From Thermofilum sp. (GTDB lineage: Archaea; Thermoproteota; Thermoprotei; Thermofilales; Thermofilaceae): a stretch of 64,000 nucleotides of DNA. The DNA lies in assembly GCA_038741495.1 (NCBI GenBank), contig JAVYKX010000002.1:62001-126000 (forward strand), given 5' to 3'. Every line of letters starts with the position of its first letter. Within the stretch, counting starts at the first letter, position 1. The translations under genes and the position numbers were made by a program. Shown one piece after another: positions 7,932 to 16,989 of the stretch. A model generated the notes under the pieces. The model had not been told where the DNA came from and did not search any database. It was given only the letters and a program-made list of their open reading frames with translations.

Positions 7932-8496
7932 TCTTATCAGCCTCCTTCCTCTTCTCTATCATCTCGCGAATATGGTCTAGCCTGCCGAGATAGGGGGCTC
8001 GCATAGTAAGCCTTACCCTGAGAATACCTTTGAGCTCGTCGTAGCTCACGCCAGTAACTCGCGCTCTAACGATGTCACCTCTTCTTATGACTCGCTTGCC
8101 GCTCTCTGCTATAACCACCCCCTGGTCTCGATCGTATATAACGTCCTTGGTTGGGAACACCTGCGACCGGTGAACGAAGCCGTCTATCACACCTAGCCTG
8201 ACCGTCAGCCCTATGTTTTCAACTAAAACAACCTCGCCCTCAACAACCTCGTTGGGAATAGCATTGTACACTAGCGCAACAAACCTACACTCGTGGTAAG
8301 AGCTAGGATCCCCGAAGGTAAGGTACCCTTCAGGGGATACCTCTACACTAAGCACGGAAATCACGAGGCCTACGCCCTCGACAACCCTTCCTTCGTAAGT
8401 TTCCCTCAGGACCTCTAGCGCTGCTTCTTCTAGCTGTTTTCCGAACAAGTGAGGCGGAATATCGACAATGTCCTCGATCGTCACCAGCTTGTACAT
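7924..8496 (-). CDS. rpo7: RNA polymerase subunit Rpo7 (RpoE')
   Basis: Rpo7 forms the stalk of archaeal RNA polymerase with Rpo4. The N-terminal RNP-like domain begins MYKLVTIEDIVDIPP. The C-terminal S1/OB domain contains LVENIGLTVRLGVIDGFVHRSQV and GDIVRARVTGVS. The start at 8496 is chosen over an upstream ATG at 8541: a minus-strand TATA box at 8550-8557 would place transcription start near 8530, and GAGAGG precedes the chosen ATG. It is the first gene of the rpo7-spt4-dys operon. Confidence 0.93.
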   Translation of the reverse strand: MYKLVTIEDIVDIPPHLFGKQLEEAALEVLRETYEGRVVEGVGLVISVLSVEVSPEGYLTFGDPSSYHECRFVALVYNAIPNEVVEGEVVLVENIGLTVRLGVIDGFVHRSQVFPTKDVIYDRDQGVVIAESGKRVIRRGDIVRARVTGVSYDELKGILRVRLTMRAPYLGRLDHIREMIEKRKEADKSE

Positions 8497-8548
8497 CCTC
8501 TCGCCCTCCCGCCCTGTTCCATCTCCAGATAGCTCAAGCATGGCGAAA

Positions 8549-8559
8549 TCTTTTATGCT
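8549..8559 (+). promoter_or_regulatory. TATA element between rpo7 and SRP RNA
   Basis: TCTTTTATGCT is centred about 25 bases before the 5' end of the SRP RNA. Read on the other strand it is AGCATAAAAGA, at a suitable distance for the rpo7 operon. One element may serve both directions. Confidence 0.5.
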
Positions 8560-8579
8560 CTCCTCTTCAGTAGCTTAAA

Positions 8580-8905
8580 GGGCCCGGCGGGTTAAGCCCC
8601 GGGGGGCCAGCCCTCCCCTGTAACCGCAAACGGGCTGAGGGCGGGGGGCGTTAACCCGCAGAGGCGCCGGGTAGGCCGTGGGTGCCCGCGCTGACGCACC
8701 TTCGATGAAGCCGGCCCCCGTGGGATGCTCTGTCCCGCCGAGCCTCCTGTAGGGGAGGCTCAGGGGGGTACGGCCGAACCGGGTTAGGCCCGGGAGGGAG
8801 CAGCCCTAAGGCCGGCAGGGCATGTTCACGGGAAGGCTGGTCGGAGCCAGGTGCCGGCTCGGGTCCACGGCCTGCCGGCCACTTTGCGGGGACGCCGCCG
8901 GGCCC
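8580..8905 (+). ncRNA. ffs: Signal recognition particle 7S RNA
   Basis: The 5' GGGCCCGGCGG pairs with the 3' CCGCCGGGCCC, forming the long closing helix of archaeal SRP RNA. The SRP54-binding hairpin (helix 8) is recognisable near 8781-8815: GTTAGGCCCGGGAGGGAGCA, with the conserved asymmetric loop. Length of about 326 bases and very high GC fit hyperthermophile SRP RNA. It scaffolds SRP19 and SRP54 for co-translational targeting. The open frame on the opposite strand here is only a by-product of the GC-rich RNA. Confidence 0.93.
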
Positions 8906-8912
8906 TTTAAGC

Positions 8913-9440
8913 TTAGAGAAGACCATGCAGTTTATAAATAGTCCTTACTCTACCCTCTCCCCCTATCTGATCAAGGATCTTCGCAACAGCTTCTGGGACG
9001 AGATTTCTCCAATCCTCATCCCCTTGGGCCATAAGGTTCCTCACATGGGTGCCAGAAAGGACCTCTCTCTCTTTCAGCGGTACTCCGACAACTTCGTACC
9101 CGCGCTCTCTAAGAAGAGCTTGCGTTAAGGGATCGTTGCTGTATGCTCTGTCGAACTTAGGGCTCACCATTTCAACGTAAGCTGGCCAGAGAAAGTGTAC
9201 GGAGTCCGTATCAGGTATCAGCGTGATAATGACTCTATCCAGTAGCCCCTCCACCTTGAGTGAGCTCCATATCATAAGGAGCCTCTCGCCAGCGGTGAAA
9301 GGGTTCTTCGGGAGATAGGCGTACTGTGCGCTACCTACGCCTATGACAAGTTCTTCTTCTCTTTCCAGTATCCACTTAACAGCCTCGAGGTGCCCCTTAT
9401 GAAAGGGTTGAAACCTGCCGATGAATAAGCCCCTGCTCAT
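8913..9440 (-). CDS. nadM: Nicotinamide-nucleotide adenylyltransferase, archaeal NadM type
   Basis: It makes NAD from NMN and ATP. The nucleotidyltransferase signature GLFIGRFQPFHKGHLEAV is at the very N-terminus (HxGH motif), and the second motif VLSGTHVRNLM lies near residue 135. At 175 residues it is the normal archaeal length. The ATG overlaps the stop of reverse gyrase by 4 bases, so it is translated from the same transcript. Its 3' end stops 8 bases before the convergent SRP RNA. Confidence 0.94.
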   Translation of the reverse strand: MSRGLFIGRFQPFHKGHLEAVKWILEREEELVIGVGSAQYAYLPKNPFTAGERLLMIWSSLKVEGLLDRVIITLIPDTDSVHFLWPAYVEMVSPKFDRAYSNDPLTQALLRERGYEVVGVPLKEREVLSGTHVRNLMAQGDEDWRNLVPEAVAKILDQIGGEGRVRTIYKLHGLL

Positions 9441-12400
9441 AGCCGCCGAATCACCGCGACGAGCTCGTCGTAAAACATTGCCAGCACCTCCTTATAGTTA
9501 GCTAAACCCTGCTCCACGAGATCCATCTTCTCGAGAACCTCCGCCGTCTTCTCCTCAGATACTAGCTGCCCGTAGTTCCCTGCAAGGTATTCGTAGACCT
9601 TTACCCCCAGCTTCGTGGGAACAAGCTTGCCTCTCTTCACAGGGAGCACGTAATTCCGGGCTAGCAGCTTCTTGACTATCTCAGCATAAGTTGACGGCCT
9701 GCCTAGCTTCCTTTCCTTCATGAGCCCCACGAGGTCTGCCTGGGTATACAGCGGCAGAGTGGGCCTTCTCCTGTACTCCACTCTGACAACTTTATACACG
9801 CCAGGCTGAAGAGGAACAGGCTTCCCGAGTGGAAGGAGTCTTGCGAACCCGTCGAAGAGAATCTCAGCAACTCGGTGAACCTCCTTCTCGAAGTACAGAC
9901 CCTCGACCCTCAGCTTCTCCTCTTTTACCCTAGAAGGCGCCATCTGACTCGCCATGAATCTCCTGAAGATCAAACTGTAAAGCTGCAAGTGCTCTCTGCT
10001 CAACTGTACTGGAAGCTGCAGCACCCCTTGCCTAATCAACCCTAGCAGTGTTTCAGCGTCGTAAGGTCGAGTAGGTCTTATGCACTCGTGAGCACCAGCC
10101 TCCCCCCACCTTCTCGGCCAGAAGTACTCTTCCCCGAGCTTCTCCATCAAGTAAGCCCTCGCGACAGCTATGCCCGCTTCTGAAACATGGGTGCTGTCAG
10201 TCCTGTGGTAGGTGATCAGACCCATCTCGAATAGATCTTGTGCAAGCCGCATTACCTCATCAGCGCTGAAACCATAGAGCCTGTTAGCCTCTCGGAGCAT
10301 GGTGTCCGTTGTGAAGGGGGGCGGCGGGTGAATCTCCCTCTCCTGGGTAGCGACGCTTGTCACTCGAACTTCGCTGCCCAGGAGCTCATCCTTGACCTCG
10401 CTAGGTTTTTTGCCGTCAAGCTTCATATTGTCGACAAGCAGCCTGAAGGTCGGCTCCAGCTCAAGCGTGAAGACAGGTCTAATGCTCTTCGATACCTCCC
10501 TGTAACGCGAGATAACCCATCCCAGCACTGGGGTCTGAACTCTCCCCGCTGAAAGCCAATCCATCCCGAACTCCTTCCACAGCGCCTTACTCAGAGCGAA
10601 ACCTATCCACCTGTCCTCAATTCTTCTCACCAGCTGCGCCTCAACCATTCTCGTGTTAATCTCTCGCGGATTTTTCAAAGCCTCTTCGAATGCCTTCCTC
10701 GTGACTTCGTGAAACTCTATCCTCTTAATGCTCCGCGCGTAGGGGCTAAGCGTGACCGCGATATCCCAGGCGATCTTCTCTCCCTCGGTATCTGGGTCGG
10801 TGGCTATCAGCACTTCATCAACCTCCGCGGCGAGGCTTCTAAGGAAGCTCACTATCTCGGCTTTGTCGAGTATAGTGGTGCTTCCGCAGTAGGGGCATCT
10901 CCCCGCACCGCTCTCTTCCCGGTAGTCCGTGAACTGCCTCCCGCAGCTTAGGCACCTCTTTATTGTTGTGAAAACTGGAACGAAGAGGCCGCGTTCCCGC
11001 TCTGTCAGTACGCCGAAAACATCCTCCACTCCGTCGAAATTGAACATGCTTGTTATCAGGTCGAAAATGTGCCCCATCGAGGCTGCTATCTGGAGCTGAT
11101 AGTTACCCGTAGTAACCTCGTAGACCACGTACCTACCTATCCTACGCCTCGAAGGTCTGCCGAAAAACGATGCTATAGTTCTAGCCTTAGTGGGGCTTTC
11201 CACAACTACCAGGGCTGTTCTGAGAAGCTCGCTGACTTCCTCCGGCTTACTCTCCCCCCTGATGATCCTTCTTATGCGCTCTCTCTCTTCAGTTATCTCT
11301 CTGATCAGAGCATCTAGGTTAAGCTCAGCTAGCTGAACCCACTCGCCGTCTCCGAGGAAAGTTCTCGAAGCTTTGATGAACTTCTTAAGAAGCTCCTCGT
11401 TATCGGCAACAAGTACTGATAAACCTTTCGAGATTCCTCCCGTGTACAGTCTCGAGGACCTTCCAGACGCTTGGATGTATGTTAAAATGTCGGGAATTAT
11501 GAGGTATAGCACACCATTTTCTTGAGTCAGCATAGCAGAAGTTTCCGCTACTAGCTTATAGAGGTGCTCTTTAGACTCAAGATACTTTCTCACGAGTTCC
11601 TGCAATCTCTTAATAATTCGTAAAATCCCAGCCAGTTTTGGGGGCTCTTCCCCTCGCTTCAGAGCCTCCATTAGGGCCCTGTACTGGTGCGGCTCCAATG
11701 CGAGAAGCGCTCTGCGCACCGCTGAGATCAGTCTCTCCATCTCGGAGCGATCCTCCTTCTCCGCTATCTGAGCGACATTCGACGCTAGCTGCAGAAGCCT
11801 TACAGGAGTCAGGAGAGTCACATCCGTCTTCAGCTTAAAGTGCGGGATTCCTGCGAAGATAACGTACTTCACTACGTGAGGCATGTCGAGCCCGCGCACC
11901 AAGAGCCCGTAGTAGCTTGCAGTGCCTACCAGAACGTCCAGCCTCCCTTCCTCAAAGTCTCCAAGAACCTGTTTTTTCAGCCTCCCCCGAACGAGCTCCA
12001 CCTTTAAACCTCTGGCGCGCACCGCATCCAGCAAGCTGTTGAGAGTACTCTCATCCGTCCCCAGAGGCACGAAGATCAAACCCCCCCTCCCTAGTCGGGA
12101 AGATAGGCGGGCTACTTCCTCTACCAACCCCTCCCCCTGGGCAAGCACGTAAGTGTCGACAACGTTGCGGAGCTGCTCGCTCCTACTGCCCACCTCGAAG
12201 CCGAGCAGCTCCCGGAATAAACGCACCCTCAAACCCCGCGCTCTCCCCGTTGCCGTGGAAACCAGGAGGATGCCGTGCTTACTCTTCGCTGCCTTCCTAA
12301 CTTCCTCTTCTAAAGCCCGAACTCTCTCCGCTAACTCGCCGGGCGGGCTACCGCGCCGTAAGGCTGCTGCCAACTTTAGCCTGGTGTAAATGAGCTCCAT

Positions 12401-13147
12401 AGCTTTCTCAACATCCTCCCTAGCGAAGCCTAGGAGGAGTAGGAGCTTGTCGATTCCTTTAGAAGATTTAAGAACGGAGTCCACGTCATCAACAAATATC
12501 AAGTCAAATGCAATCCCGCTAAGCAGTTCGAAGTTCCTTTGCAGGAAGTGCGGCGTGGATAGAAGAATGCTGAAATTTCTCGCAGCTACCTTTTGGAGGA
12601 TGTTCTCCTTCTCACTTTTCGAGAGCCCCGCGTGGTAGGCTACTATGACCTCCTCACCTACGCCGGCTCGCCTCGCGAGCTCCGATATCCTCTTGTGAAC
12701 ATGCGTCAGAAGCGCGGTATTCGGGAAGATCATATAGCACCTCTTTCCCTGGCGGGCCAGGTAAAGGGATAACACCATGCCGAACATCGTCTTACCCACA
12801 CCAGTAGGCGCGAGAATGGCGAAGCTATTGCCTCGTAGCGCCCTCAATGCCCAGGTCCTCTGAGCCGACCAAGGTTTGCTACCTACGACTTCTTCGAAAA
12901 AACTGGAGAACCTTTCGAGGGATTCCCGAACCTTTACCAGCTCTTTAACCCCTCCAGCTTTGCCGCGTTTCTCCAGCTCAGATGCTATGAAGTACAAGTC
13001 TGCCTGCGCCCCTCTGCTCAGCTCTTCAGGAATCTCCTCGAGACACTTTCCACAAGGAAGCTTTAGGGATAACCTGTAGTCGGTTATAGCGCCGCTGCAG
13101 TTGTAGCACATCTCCCTGAATACGGCGCGAGCTGTCTCGAGCTCCAC
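9437..13147 (-). CDS. rgy: Reverse gyrase
   Basis: The helicase-topoisomerase fusion introduces positive supercoils into DNA and is the hallmark of hyperthermophiles. Numbering from GTG 13147: first zinc finger C14/C17...C32/C35, Walker A APTGVGKT (about 113-120), the modified DEAD box FVDDVDS, a helicase-like second domain, then the topoisomerase IA half starting VVVESPTKARTI. A second zinc finger is CLSC...CPYC, and the catalytic tyrosine lies in GLITYHRTDS (about residue 980). I prefer GTG 13147, which GAGGTGG precedes, over a TTG at 13162. About 1236 residues is the usual size. nadM follows in overlap. Confidence 0.97.
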   Translation of the reverse strand: MELETARAVFREMCYNCSGAITDYRLSLKLPCGKCLEEIPEELSRGAQADLYFIASELEKRGKAGGVKELVKVRESLERFSSFFEEVVGSKPWSAQRTWALRALRGNSFAILAPTGVGKTMFGMVLSLYLARQGKRCYMIFPNTALLTHVHKRISELARRAGVGEEVIVAYHAGLSKSEKENILQKVAARNFSILLSTPHFLQRNFELLSGIAFDLIFVDDVDSVLKSSKGIDKLLLLLGFAREDVEKAMELIYTRLKLAAALRRGSPPGELAERVRALEEEVRKAAKSKHGILLVSTATGRARGLRVRLFRELLGFEVGSRSEQLRNVVDTYVLAQGEGLVEEVARLSSRLGRGGLIFVPLGTDESTLNSLLDAVRARGLKVELVRGRLKKQVLGDFEEGRLDVLVGTASYYGLLVRGLDMPHVVKYVIFAGIPHFKLKTDVTLLTPVRLLQLASNVAQIAEKEDRSEMERLISAVRRALLALEPHQYRALMEALKRGEEPPKLAGILRIIKRLQELVRKYLESKEHLYKLVAETSAMLTQENGVLYLIIPDILTYIQASGRSSRLYTGGISKGLSVLVADNEELLKKFIKASRTFLGDGEWVQLAELNLDALIREITEERERIRRIIRGESKPEEVSELLRTALVVVESPTKARTIASFFGRPSRRRIGRYVVYEVTTGNYQLQIAASMGHIFDLITSMFNFDGVEDVFGVLTERERGLFVPVFTTIKRCLSCGRQFTDYREESGAGRCPYCGSTTILDKAEIVSFLRSLAAEVDEVLIATDPDTEGEKIAWDIAVTLSPYARSIKRIEFHEVTRKAFEEALKNPREINTRMVEAQLVRRIEDRWIGFALSKALWKEFGMDWLSAGRVQTPVLGWVISRYREVSKSIRPVFTLELEPTFRLLVDNMKLDGKKPSEVKDELLGSEVRVTSVATQEREIHPPPPFTTDTMLREANRLYGFSADEVMRLAQDLFEMGLITYHRTDSTHVSEAGIAVARAYLMEKLGEEYFWPRRWGEAGAHECIRPTRPYDAETLLGLIRQGVLQLPVQLSREHLQLYSLIFRRFMASQMAPSRVKEEKLRVEGLYFEKEVHRVAEILFDGFARLLPLGKPVPLQPGVYKVVRVEYRRRPTLPLYTQADLVGLMKERKLGRPSTYAEIVKKLLARNYVLPVKRGKLVPTKLGVKVYEYLAGNYGQLVSEEKTAEVLEKMDLVEQGLANYKEVLAMFYDELVAVIRRL

Positions 13148-13202
13148 AGAACCACCTCTCAACTAGCGGGGAAAAGCGCAAGGTAAGAAAAAACGTATCG
13201 CT

Positions 13203-14138
13203 TTACTGCGAAATCTGGGAGAGCTTTACCAGCCTATTCCAGTTCTCCTCAACTTCTCTTTTGATCTCCTCGAGAAGCCACCTGTTCTCGGGCTCGAGTA
13301 AGTGCCTGAAGCGTCCCTGAAGCTTGAAGTAATCCTCGATGGGCTTCGGCTCCTTTACCGGCACCGTGATCCTATACCTCCCATCCTCGTACTCGTAAAG
13401 CGGCCATATCCGGGTCTGCACAGCCAGCCGAGCAACCTCAATGCTCCTTGAGGGGTCGAAGTACCACCCAGTAGGGCAGGGGGAATAGTAGTGGAGCACT
13501 GTGGGTCCCTGGAAGCTGGCAGCCTTAGCTATCTTGTTGTACATGTCGACAGGGTACGCTGGGTTCATCGTTGCAGCGTACCTTACGCCGTGAGCTATCG
13601 CTATCTCAACCAGGTTTTTCTTCCTCTCTAGCTTGCCTGGAATAACCCTGCCGGCAGGGCTTGTAGTCGTGTGTGCACCCTTCGGAGTGGCACCCGACCT
13701 CTGGATACCTGTATTCATGTAAGCTTCGTTGTCATAGCAGATGAACATGAAGTCGTGCCCTCGCTCCAGCGCGCCGCTCAGCGCCTGGAAACCAATGTCG
13801 AAGGTTCCGCCGTCACCCGCTAGCACGATTATCTTCGGCCTCCTTACCCCCTGCTTGCGCTCAAGTACCTTGAACGCCGCCTCTATACCGCTAGCCACTG
13901 CCGGCGCATTCTCAAATGCTACGTGAACCCAGGGGACGCCCCAGCTTGTGTACGGGAAAACAGTGGTAGAAACCTCCACGCAGCCTGTCGCGTTAACGAC
14001 GACTTTAGGTCCTGGAACAGCCTTGAGAGCGAACCTAATAACCTGTGTCGCCCCGCAGCCAGCGCAAAGCCTGTGACCCGGAGCGAAAAATTCCTCTTTA
14101 GGTATCTCTTTCAGGGACCTAATCACGCCGGTGCTCAC
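13203..14138 (-). CDS. porB: 2-oxoacid:ferredoxin oxidoreductase, beta subunit (operon 1)
   Basis: The beta subunit carries thiamine diphosphate. Seen are the CAGCGATQ start (about residues 25-32), the TPP/Mg motif GDGGTFDIGFQAL...ICYDNEAYMNTGIQ, and conserved cysteines for a 4Fe-4S cluster, including SPCPTGW. It begins at a GTG 8 bases after the alpha-subunit stop. With the three genes upstream it forms a gamma-delta-alpha-beta operon converting a 2-oxoacid and CoA to acyl-CoA, CO2 and reduced ferredoxin. Pyruvate is the likely substrate of this copy because its alpha subunit looks pyruvate-type; this is inference. Confidence 0.92.
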   Translation of the reverse strand: MSTGVIRSLKEIPKEEFFAPGHRLCAGCGATQVIRFALKAVPGPKVVVNATGCVEVSTTVFPYTSWGVPWVHVAFENAPAVASGIEAAFKVLERKQGVRRPKIIVLAGDGGTFDIGFQALSGALERGHDFMFICYDNEAYMNTGIQRSGATPKGAHTTTSPAGRVIPGKLERKKNLVEIAIAHGVRYAATMNPAYPVDMYNKIAKAASFQGPTVLHYYSPCPTGWYFDPSRSIEVARLAVQTRIWPLYEYEDGRYRITVPVKEPKPIEDYFKLQGRFRHLLEPENRWLLEEIKREVEENWNRLVKLSQISQ

Positions 14139-14145
14139 TCCAACC

Positions 14146-15333
14146 TCACCCCTCCCTTAACCCTATCCAGATGCTCCTCTGAGGAGCCTCACCTTTTCTC
14201 AAGACTTCTTGGGCGAAGCTAAACAACTCTCTAGCGTGCTGCGGAGTAAAATCTCTGCCGCCTAGTCCGTAGACAGCGCTGAAGAGCAGAGGCCTTCTCT
14301 TCGCGGAGTACAGAGCTGAGGCGATGTCTGCGAAAAGCTGCGGTGCTGGGCTTCCGAAGCTTAAGCTCCTGTCAAGAACTCCGACAACTGAGGCCTCGCT
14401 CAGCGCCCTCCTAATCTCATCCACCGGGAAAGGTCTGTACTGCGTTAAGCTCACAACCCCTAGCTTCTTCCCCTCCGCTGCTAGCTCGCGGGAGGCGTGC
14501 CTCAGCGTGCCCGCGGAAGACCCTAAGGCGACGAGAACTACCTCCGCGCCCTCAGTGTTGAAGGTTTTTACTGGGGAGTAACTTCTCCCAGTAAACTCAC
14601 CGTACTCTTCGAAGACCTCTTTGATTGCAGGCCTTGTAGACTCGAACGCCTCGAACTGGAACTTCCTGTGCTCCATATACCAGTCGATCAAGTCCAGTGC
14701 TCCGTAGGTCATCGGCCTCTCAGGGTCGATAGCGTTCACGGGCTTCTTCGGCGGTAAGAACTCATCTACGTCGCGATCCTCTAGAACCCTTAGACCCTCT
14801 GCGGCATGCGTGAGGATGAAGCCATCCAGGTTGACTATGCTCGGGAAGAGTACGCGGTGATCCTCCGATATCCTGAAGGCCATCAGTGTGAGGTCGTACG
14901 CTTCTTGAACGTTCTCAGCGAAGAACTGCATCCACCCCGTATCCCGAGCAGCGTACGCATCGTCGTGCGAGCAGTGGATGTTGATGTTGGGCGATAATGC
15001 CCTGTTACCCATAGCCATCACGATGGTCGTTCTGAGCCCCGCTGCTATCCAGAGTATCTCCCACATGAATGCCAAGCCTTGGCTACTCGTCGCCGTAAAT
15101 ACTCGTGCACCAGCCAGCGAAGCGCCTACAGCGGCTGAGAGAGCGCTGTGCTCGCTCTCAACCGGGATATAGGCTGCGTCGAGCTCTCCGTTGTTTACGT
15201 ACTCCGCTAGGGACTCTACGATAATCGTCTGCGGTGTTATCGGGTAAGCCGATATCACGTCTACCTTCGCCTGCTTAACCGCGTACGCGACCGCTCTGTC
15301 GCCGTTCATCCCGACAAGTCTTCCTCTCGACAA
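14146..15333 (-). CDS. porA: 2-oxoacid:ferredoxin oxidoreductase, alpha subunit (operon 1)
   Basis: A 395-residue subunit with the family's core: AVAYAVKQAKVDVISAYPIT, the SEHSALSAAVGASLAGARVF segment, TSSQGLAFMWE, and RALSPNINIHCSHDDAYAAR, followed by DTGWMQFFAEN. The NIHC and RDTGW region resembles pyruvate:ferredoxin oxidoreductases. TTG 15333 is 6 bases beyond the delta-subunit stop, with GGTGATTAGG as a ribosome-binding sequence; an ATG at 15309 would remove residues that the family normally has. Confidence 0.92.
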   Translation of the reverse strand: MSRGRLVGMNGDRAVAYAVKQAKVDVISAYPITPQTIIVESLAEYVNNGELDAAYIPVESEHSALSAAVGASLAGARVFTATSSQGLAFMWEILWIAAGLRTTIVMAMGNRALSPNINIHCSHDDAYAARDTGWMQFFAENVQEAYDLTLMAFRISEDHRVLFPSIVNLDGFILTHAAEGLRVLEDRDVDEFLPPKKPVNAIDPERPMTYGALDLIDWYMEHRKFQFEAFESTRPAIKEVFEEYGEFTGRSYSPVKTFNTEGAEVVLVALGSSAGTLRHASRELAAEGKKLGVVSLTQYRPFPVDEIRRALSEASVVGVLDRSLSFGSPAPQLFADIASALYSAKRRPLLFSAVYGLGGRDFTPQHARELFSFAQEVLRKGEAPQRSIWIGLREG

Positions 15334-15339
15334 ACCTAA

Positions 15340-15627
15340 TCACCCCTCCATGACCATCTCGATGGCGTGTACGGGGCAAACGTTAGCACAGATACCGCAG
15401 CCCTTGCAGAAATCGTAGTTTATCGTGACCCGGTCACCTTCATGCCTCTCGATGGAGGGTTCAGGGCAGTGAACCCAGCATAACAAGCACCTTATGCACT
15501 TCTCCTCGTGAAGCACCGGTTTCATCGCCCGCCAGTTGCCTGTTTTAAACTGGAGGCTTGTCTTCGGCAGAGGAATAACGTTGCCCACTGGCAGGTCTTT
15601 CCAGCTTCTCGGGTTAAACTCACCCAT
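15340..15627 (-). CDS. porD: 2-oxoacid:ferredoxin oxidoreductase, delta (2x4Fe-4S) subunit (operon 1)
   Basis: This ferredoxin-like subunit of 95 residues has two Cys clusters, CIRCLLCWVHCPEP and CKGCGICANVCP, each binding one 4Fe-4S cluster that passes electrons to ferredoxin. The N-terminal 35 residues (SWKDLPVGNVIP) are the POR-delta leader. It overlaps the gamma-subunit gene by 8 bases. Confidence 0.93.
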   Translation of the reverse strand: MGEFNPRSWKDLPVGNVIPLPKTSLQFKTGNWRAMKPVLHEEKCIRCLLCWVHCPEPSIERHEGDRVTINYDFCKGCGICANVCPVHAIEMVMEG

Positions 15628-16195
15628 ACTTCTTCACCCTTTCGTAGCCCCTCGTCACCGCTTCAATATTCATTTCCGCCAGCTTAGGGTCCCTGCCGAA
15701 CCTCTCGCGCACCACCTCGAGCACAGTATCTATGCCGACTAGTCCGCTGGCTTTCACGAAAGCGCCCAGCATGGGAGTGTTGTACAAAGGCCTCCCGAAG
15801 ATCTCCATCGCTATACCGTAGGCGTCAACGTACCACAGGATAGCGGAGAACTTTCTCGCAGCCTCTACTAGCTGCCCGTCCGGGACCTTAGCGTTCACAA
15901 CGATCAAACCGCCCTCCTTAAGGCCCTGAGTGATCAGCGGGACCTCTTTCTGCAGGCTCGGATCTATAACCACGACCGCGTCCGGAGAGTAAATGCCGGA
16001 GTGCAGTTCTATGAGCTCCTCGCTTATGCGGGTGTAAGCTCTCACCGGGGCTCCTCTTCTCTCAGGTCCGAACTCCGGCGCGTGGTAAACCGCCTTACCC
16101 TCCCGCAGCGCTGCGAGGGCAAGGAGCTCGCTGGACGTCACAACACCCTGACCTCCTCGGCCGTGCCACCTCACTTCGTACATCCTGCTGGGCAT
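15620..16195 (-). CDS. porG: 2-oxoacid:ferredoxin oxidoreductase, gamma subunit (operon 1)
   Basis: The gamma subunit is recognised by MYEVRWHGRGGQGVVTSSEL at its start and FGPERRGAPVRAYTRIS (about residues 40-56). It takes part in CoA and thiamine binding at the dimer interface. Three starts are possible: GTG 16207, ATG 16195 and ATG 16183. I give the ATG at 16195; the family core begins at 16183. First gene of the operon, with an A/T-rich promoter region to its right. Confidence 0.9.
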   Translation of the reverse strand: MPSRMYEVRWHGRGGQGVVTSSELLALAALREGKAVYHAPEFGPERRGAPVRAYTRISEELIELHSGIYSPDAVVVIDPSLQKEVPLITQGLKEGGLIVVNAKVPDGQLVEAARKFSAILWYVDAYGIAMEIFGRPLYNTPMLGAFVKASGLVGIDTVLEVVRERFGRDPKLAEMNIEAVTRGYERVKKYG

Positions 16196-16330
16196 CGGCT
16201 GACACACCCTGTTCTTTACACTCTAAGAAAAATCTGTCTACTTCATGGCCAGTGATAACGGTGTTCATGACGGCTTAAACTTGTTAAGGAAAAGATATCT
16301 CCCTCCCTGCGTGAAGTTCTTCAGCTCAGG

Positions 16331-16837
16331 GTGAAGGACTGCAGGAAGGGCGCTGTAGGAGGTACGTTTTCGCTGCTCCACAGGGGTCATAGGCTCCTCT
16401 TAAGCTACGCTGCCCTGAATAGCGAGCGGCTCCTTATAGGTGTGACTAGCGACGAGTACGCTCAGAGCAGGAAGACGCACCCGGTCGAGCCCTTCGAGCT
16501 GAGAGCACTCTCAGTACTTCTTTACGTTCTCACAGTGAACCCCGAGGTGGTGGTGGAGGTAGTCCCTATAGACGATGCTTACGGACCTGCGGTAGTAGAC
16601 CCGGAGCTGGACTGCATATTCGTGAGTGAAGAGACCTTGGCCGGCGCTCTTGCAGTCAACTTGGTGAGGCGGCTTCGCGGGTTAAAACCTCTTAAAATAC
16701 ACTCCGTCGAGGTCATCTTACACGAAGGTGGCGTTAAGCTCTCAAGCACGCTTCTCTGGAAGAAGATTCCTGCTGCCGATACGGGCTCTTACCACCTCAA
16801 CGCTAAGCGCCATGAAGACGAGCCAGGCGAGAAATAG
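16331..16837 (+). CDS. coaD: Phosphopantetheine adenylyltransferase, archaeal type
   Basis: This enzyme of CoA synthesis makes dephospho-CoA from 4'-phosphopantetheine and ATP. The nucleotidyltransferase signature GGTFSLLHRGHRLLLSYA starts near residue 10, and ERLLIGVTSDEYAQSRK follows. The late motif VKLSSTLL replaces the usual SST segment of the family. The start is GTG. The last 96 bases overlap a small membrane-protein gene on the other strand. Confidence 0.9.
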   Translation: MKDCRKGAVGGTFSLLHRGHRLLLSYAALNSERLLIGVTSDEYAQSRKTHPVEPFELRALSVLLYVLTVNPEVVVEVVPIDDAYGPAVVDPELDCIFVSEETLAGALAVNLVRRLRGLKPLKIHSVEVILHEGGVKLSSTLLWKKIPAADTGSYHLNAKRHEDEPGEK

Positions 16838-16978
16838 CACGAGACCCAGCAGAGCTCTTAGCAAGGGGTCTCTGAAGGCTGAGAGCAACATCTCGAGGAA
16901 GTACACTAGAATTATGATAGCGAGCCAGGCGGAAGATGCCATGAGAGACAACCAGAACCACGCTTTAGCAACCTTCAT
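16742..16978 (-). CDS. Small two-helix membrane protein
   Basis: A 78-residue frame with two strongly hydrophobic stretches (about residues 8-28 and 39-60) and a basic C-terminus. The ATG lies 11 bases after the stop of the phosphoglycosyltransferase gene, and GAGGCGAG precedes it, so it reads as the last gene of that operon. Its 3' third is antisense to coaD. I do not recognise the family; a membrane partner of the glycosyltransferase is possible but unproven. Confidence 0.5.
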   Translation of the reverse strand: MKVAKAWFWLSLMASSAWLAIIILVYFLEMLLSAFRDPLLRALLGLVLFLAWLVFMALSVEVVRARIGSRNLLPEKRA

Positions 16979-16989
16979 GGAAGCTCGCC

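Noticed and set aside
8651-8926. 91-codon open frame on the minus strand
   Set aside because: It lies inside the SRP RNA gene; translation is Pro/Gly/Arg-rich low complexity, a by-product of GC-rich RNA.
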